From NCBI GenBank assembly GCA_028622995.1, contig JAJQJQ010000006.1, forward strand, positions 7,192,001 through 7,256,000: a stretch of DNA of 64,000 nucleotides, read 5' to 3'. Source of the stretch: Panagrolaimus kolymaensis. Taxonomy: Eukaryota; Nematoda; Chromadorea; Rhabditida; Panagrolaimidae. Position 1 is the stretch's first letter; the number at the start of each line of letters is the position of its first letter. Positions 61,401 to 64,000 of the stretch are shown piece by piece. The notes beneath the pieces are model-generated. The model saw nothing but the letters and a program-made list of their open reading frames with translations. It had not been told where the DNA came from and ran no database searches. A program made the position numbers and the translations under genes.

Positions 61401-64000
61401 AAAAGAGAGAGAGAAAGGAAAATTTTTCATCAAACAAAATTGGAAAAAAAAGAAGAAACAAATGAAAATAATAAAATTTGTGTCGGTCACTCAAAAGAGA
61501 AAAACGAGGCTCTAACGATTCATGCTTCATTTCTTTCTTTTCTCTCATTTTGCTTGTGGTGGGCCTTTGTAAATAGAAGAATGGAATATACCAATCAGAA
61601 AAATGCAATTTTGTGCCAAAAGAAAAAAACTTTTTGCTTAAAAGTTTTTAGTGTTTAATGCTGCTGCGCGAGTTTTAAAATTGGTTTTAAAAAGAGATCG
61701 AAGGAAATGAAATATAAAACCTTAAAAGCCGATGAAAGAAAATCAGAGTAAATTCATTTTAAAAAATTTCAAGAAAACTGAAACCAAGGCTAGAAACTCA
61801 AAGCTTACAGTTTTCTTAATCGCTATCATTATGCATCTGTCTAGGCTGCTTGCTAATCGCCATCGCTAGCTACCATCTTTCCACCCGAAATACCCAAATT
61901 TGATAAATGCCGTTGTACCAGCTTTTTCTCTTTTTGCATAAGACCTTCAAGGCTTAAATAAATCTCAAGAAAAATGAATTGTCACCAAATGTTAATATTG
62001 TTAATTCTTGTAAAAAGAAAAAGAAAAAAGCAATTAGTCAAAAAGCACCCTCTTGTGAAACATTGACTTTTGTCTTTGTTGAAAAACAAAAGCCATAAAA
62101 CAGCTTTTTCAAATTCAAAAAAAAATAGAAGATTTGATTCAGCTTTTCAAGATTTTTTTGGATGGAGGGTCATAAATCAGAATAAAAAATTAAAATCGTA
62201 AAACAAGAAGCAGACAAGCAAGATATAACTCCTCAAGGCGAAGAAGAATCACACGTGGCGATTTGAAAAATTGAATTACATAGATTAAAACATCTGGTTC
62301 ATCGAGGAAAATCAAAAAAAAATTAAGAAGCGGTCGAATTAAAAAATTGGACATAACAGTAATAAGCTCTTGACATAATTTGGAGAAAAAAATGAAGAAG
62401 CAATAGCGAATAAAAAAGCCAAGGATTTGAAGAAGATGATCAAACCAAATACAAAAACTCAATTAAAAATCAAAAAAAGAAAGTCACAAGAAGTGGCGCA
62501 TCTTCTTTCCTCCCATCCTCATCCTTCCTCATCATCTTCAATTCGGTAATCGAAGGAAGAGAAACAGCTGTCGCGCAACGTCCACAAAAAAAATTTAAAC
62601 GGAAGAATAGTGTCTAATTTCTTTTCAAAGTGTCCAAATTGAAATAAATTTGGTTTGAATTATTATTATGAAAAGAAAAACAAAGACAATAATGAAAGAA
62701 GAAGGAATAAGAAAAATAAACAAAATTACTTTGAATCGAATAAAAAAAGTAATGATTTGGGTGGCTTTTAAATGATCCATCGCGGACTTGATTGGTCTTC
62801 CTCCAAACATCCAAAATAAAATTTAAAAAAAATCACAAAGAAATGAAAAAATGCCATTACCCAAATGGCTGTGGAAAATAATACATTGCTTAGCGCGTTG
62901 CAGGTGTGGCCAACCACACACATTCAAAAAAAATTGTGCCATAAAAATGTTTGCATTCATCCTTTTTTAGGTTTTTTGCCTCATTGGCTTTCTTTTTGCT
63001 TTGTTTCGTATATCCGGTTTGGCACATTCTTATAGGTTCTTGCGCCATCACCGCAAATGTCTATCCCTCTCTCATTATGCGTGTGTTACAATGCCTTCCT
63101 TCTTTTCTATATTTGGGTAAATATGCAAATATTTGTTTAAGGAACAGGAAAAAAAGGAAGCGATGATACCATAAAGAATTCAATTTGGATGTCCAAAATT
63201 TGGACAAAATCAAAGAGACAAAAAAGTACAAATAATTTTAATGGCCCGGAAAACAGAAGAGATGGGGGTAAAGATACAAATCGGCAAATTCGTGAGAAAA
63301 GCCAAGGATTAAAGTCTTCAAAGGTAAAGGCAAATAAAGCAAAATAAAGGTACTAATTATGTCACAAAAAAGAGACGCCGGCTTAAAATTTACCTATTTG
63401 CCGAAGATACAGAACTCAGGTAAAGCTAACTACTCAAATTTCGTTATTTCTTTTAATATCGAAAATAATGGAAGCAAAACAAGCCTCTCACAAACCTGCT
63501 TTAACCTCAAAACAAGAAAAGTGACAAATTAGTAGACTCTCTCGATTTTATCGAGGAAGACGAGGACAACGATAAAAAAAGGCAAAACGACGGTGGTCAA
63601 ATGGCAAAACAATTGCCTTCCACATTTAAAAAAGAAAAAAGTGTCAAAGCATTGTAAACAAAAATAAAAAAGAAAATAAATTTGTTTTAAAACATTTAGT
63701 GTGCAAAAAAGCGATCGTATAAAAACTATAAATTTGCTGTAGGAAAAGGTTAATGAGTCTGCCAGTATTAGAGCAGAGAAGCTTCAATCTCTAAGTGATT
63801 GAAAAACTATTTTGTTGGAGGTTAAAACTAACCTTTGTATTTGGTATTGTTCCTTTTCATTGATTTCATTTTCCATCGAAATTTTACCATTTCGTTTTTC
63901 AAAATATTCTGCATTTGTGTAATTATCACTCGCAGCTCCAATTACTGCAGCAAATTGTTTCCTTCTAATTACTGGAGTTATCAAACCTTCATTAATGGTT
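52438..64000 (-). CDS. rin-1: RIN-family Rab5 guanine-nucleotide exchange factor (VPS9 + RA domains), partial
   Basis: Exons 64000-63833 (window-truncated), 56825-56597, 54803-54392, 54315-52797 and 52736-52438 join in phase. The visible N-terminal part is low complexity (QQKQQAAAAPAVPQKP; SLLNWSEVNSELKSRQ). The central part has a nine-asparagine tract, then the VPS9 region (IDAILEAVLHKILLVPVKNH, LSENLLKVRAMTASDLG, YMWELLPQQLLTTGDAAYYL). The C-terminal RA-type domain spans FISVAIPDEQAGTIQYHTFP and LYILFDGFETCLLANE. VPS9 activates Rab5 on endosomes and RA binds Ras. A TAA at 54179-54181 lies in frame within exon 4; from ATG 54163 the VPS9-RA part is open. Introns include 7.0 kb and 1.8 kb. Confidence 0.9.
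56826..63832 (-). other. 7-kb intron of the RIN-like gene, A-rich on the plus strand
   Basis: It begins with a GTTAGT donor at 63832 and ends with TTTTCAG at 56826 on the minus strand, and the flanking exons join in phase (AG + T). The plus strand is A-rich, so the sense strand is T-rich. No coding sequence within it looked real. No transposon or tRNA was recognised. Confidence 0.75.

Noticed and set aside
1..64000. CRISPR arrays, bacterial operons or prophage
   Set aside because: The window is spliced eukaryotic sequence; no regular direct-repeat array or bacterial gene was found.

Overview
The window is eukaryotic nuclear DNA from a nematode. It is very AT-rich, the genes have many short introns with GT donors and TTTCAG-like acceptors, and the gene content is worm-like: a vitellogenin with vit-type promoter motifs, MSH-5, worm-type CK1/TTBK-like kinases, TIL-type protease inhibitors and F-box-like proteins. 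A free-living or parasitic Tylenchina/Rhabditina worm is likely. The genus cannot be fixed from the sequence.

Layout. 1-1797 (-): M1 aminopeptidase, running off the left edge. 2630-5292 (-): BTB/KCTD3-SHKBP1-like WD40 protein. 6546-6874 (+): 74-aa protein. 7055-8580 (-): coiled-coil protein. 8955-9702 (-): F-box-like protein. 9.9-12.2 kb: transposon-rich strip with a 192-bp hAT-type MITE, a CAACTCGTGC repeat array and a truncated Mutator-like (MULE) transposase that abuts the truncated 3' end of a vitellogenin gene (12183-16952, -). 17830-18234 (+): small membrane protein. 18.2-29.4 kb: 11 kb of T-rich non-coding DNA, probably largely intron of the next gene, carrying an 809-bp hAT derivative. 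29410-33095 (+): polyglutamine AXH (ataxin-1-like) protein. 34074-35694 (-): UBA3/RFL-1. 36.3-38.2 kb: a structured Sm-site RNA candidate and a broken CK1-like pseudokinase with a partial duplication. 38797-39778 (-): ankyrin protein. 40265-41508 (-): intact CK1-like kinase. 42319-43067 (+): second F-box-like paralogue. 43269-44522 (-): DGAT2-type acyltransferase. 44944-46074 (-): GNAT acetyltransferase. 46873-47823 (+): TIL-like secreted protein. 48689-52064 (+): MSH-5. 52438-64000 (-): RIN-type Rab5 exchange factor (VPS9 and RA domains), with an 11.5-kb span, a 7-kb intron and an in-frame TAA.

The genes do not form one pathway. Themes are housekeeping (neddylation, lipid synthesis, endocytic GEF), meiosis (MSH-5), yolk, and expanding worm families (F-box-like, CK1-like). 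The features most worth checking are the vitellogenin/MULE junction, the in-frame stop in the RIN gene, the structured RNA at 36.3-36.6 kb, the two hAT-type insertions with perfect 8-bp target duplications, and a three-copy palindromic repeat family.
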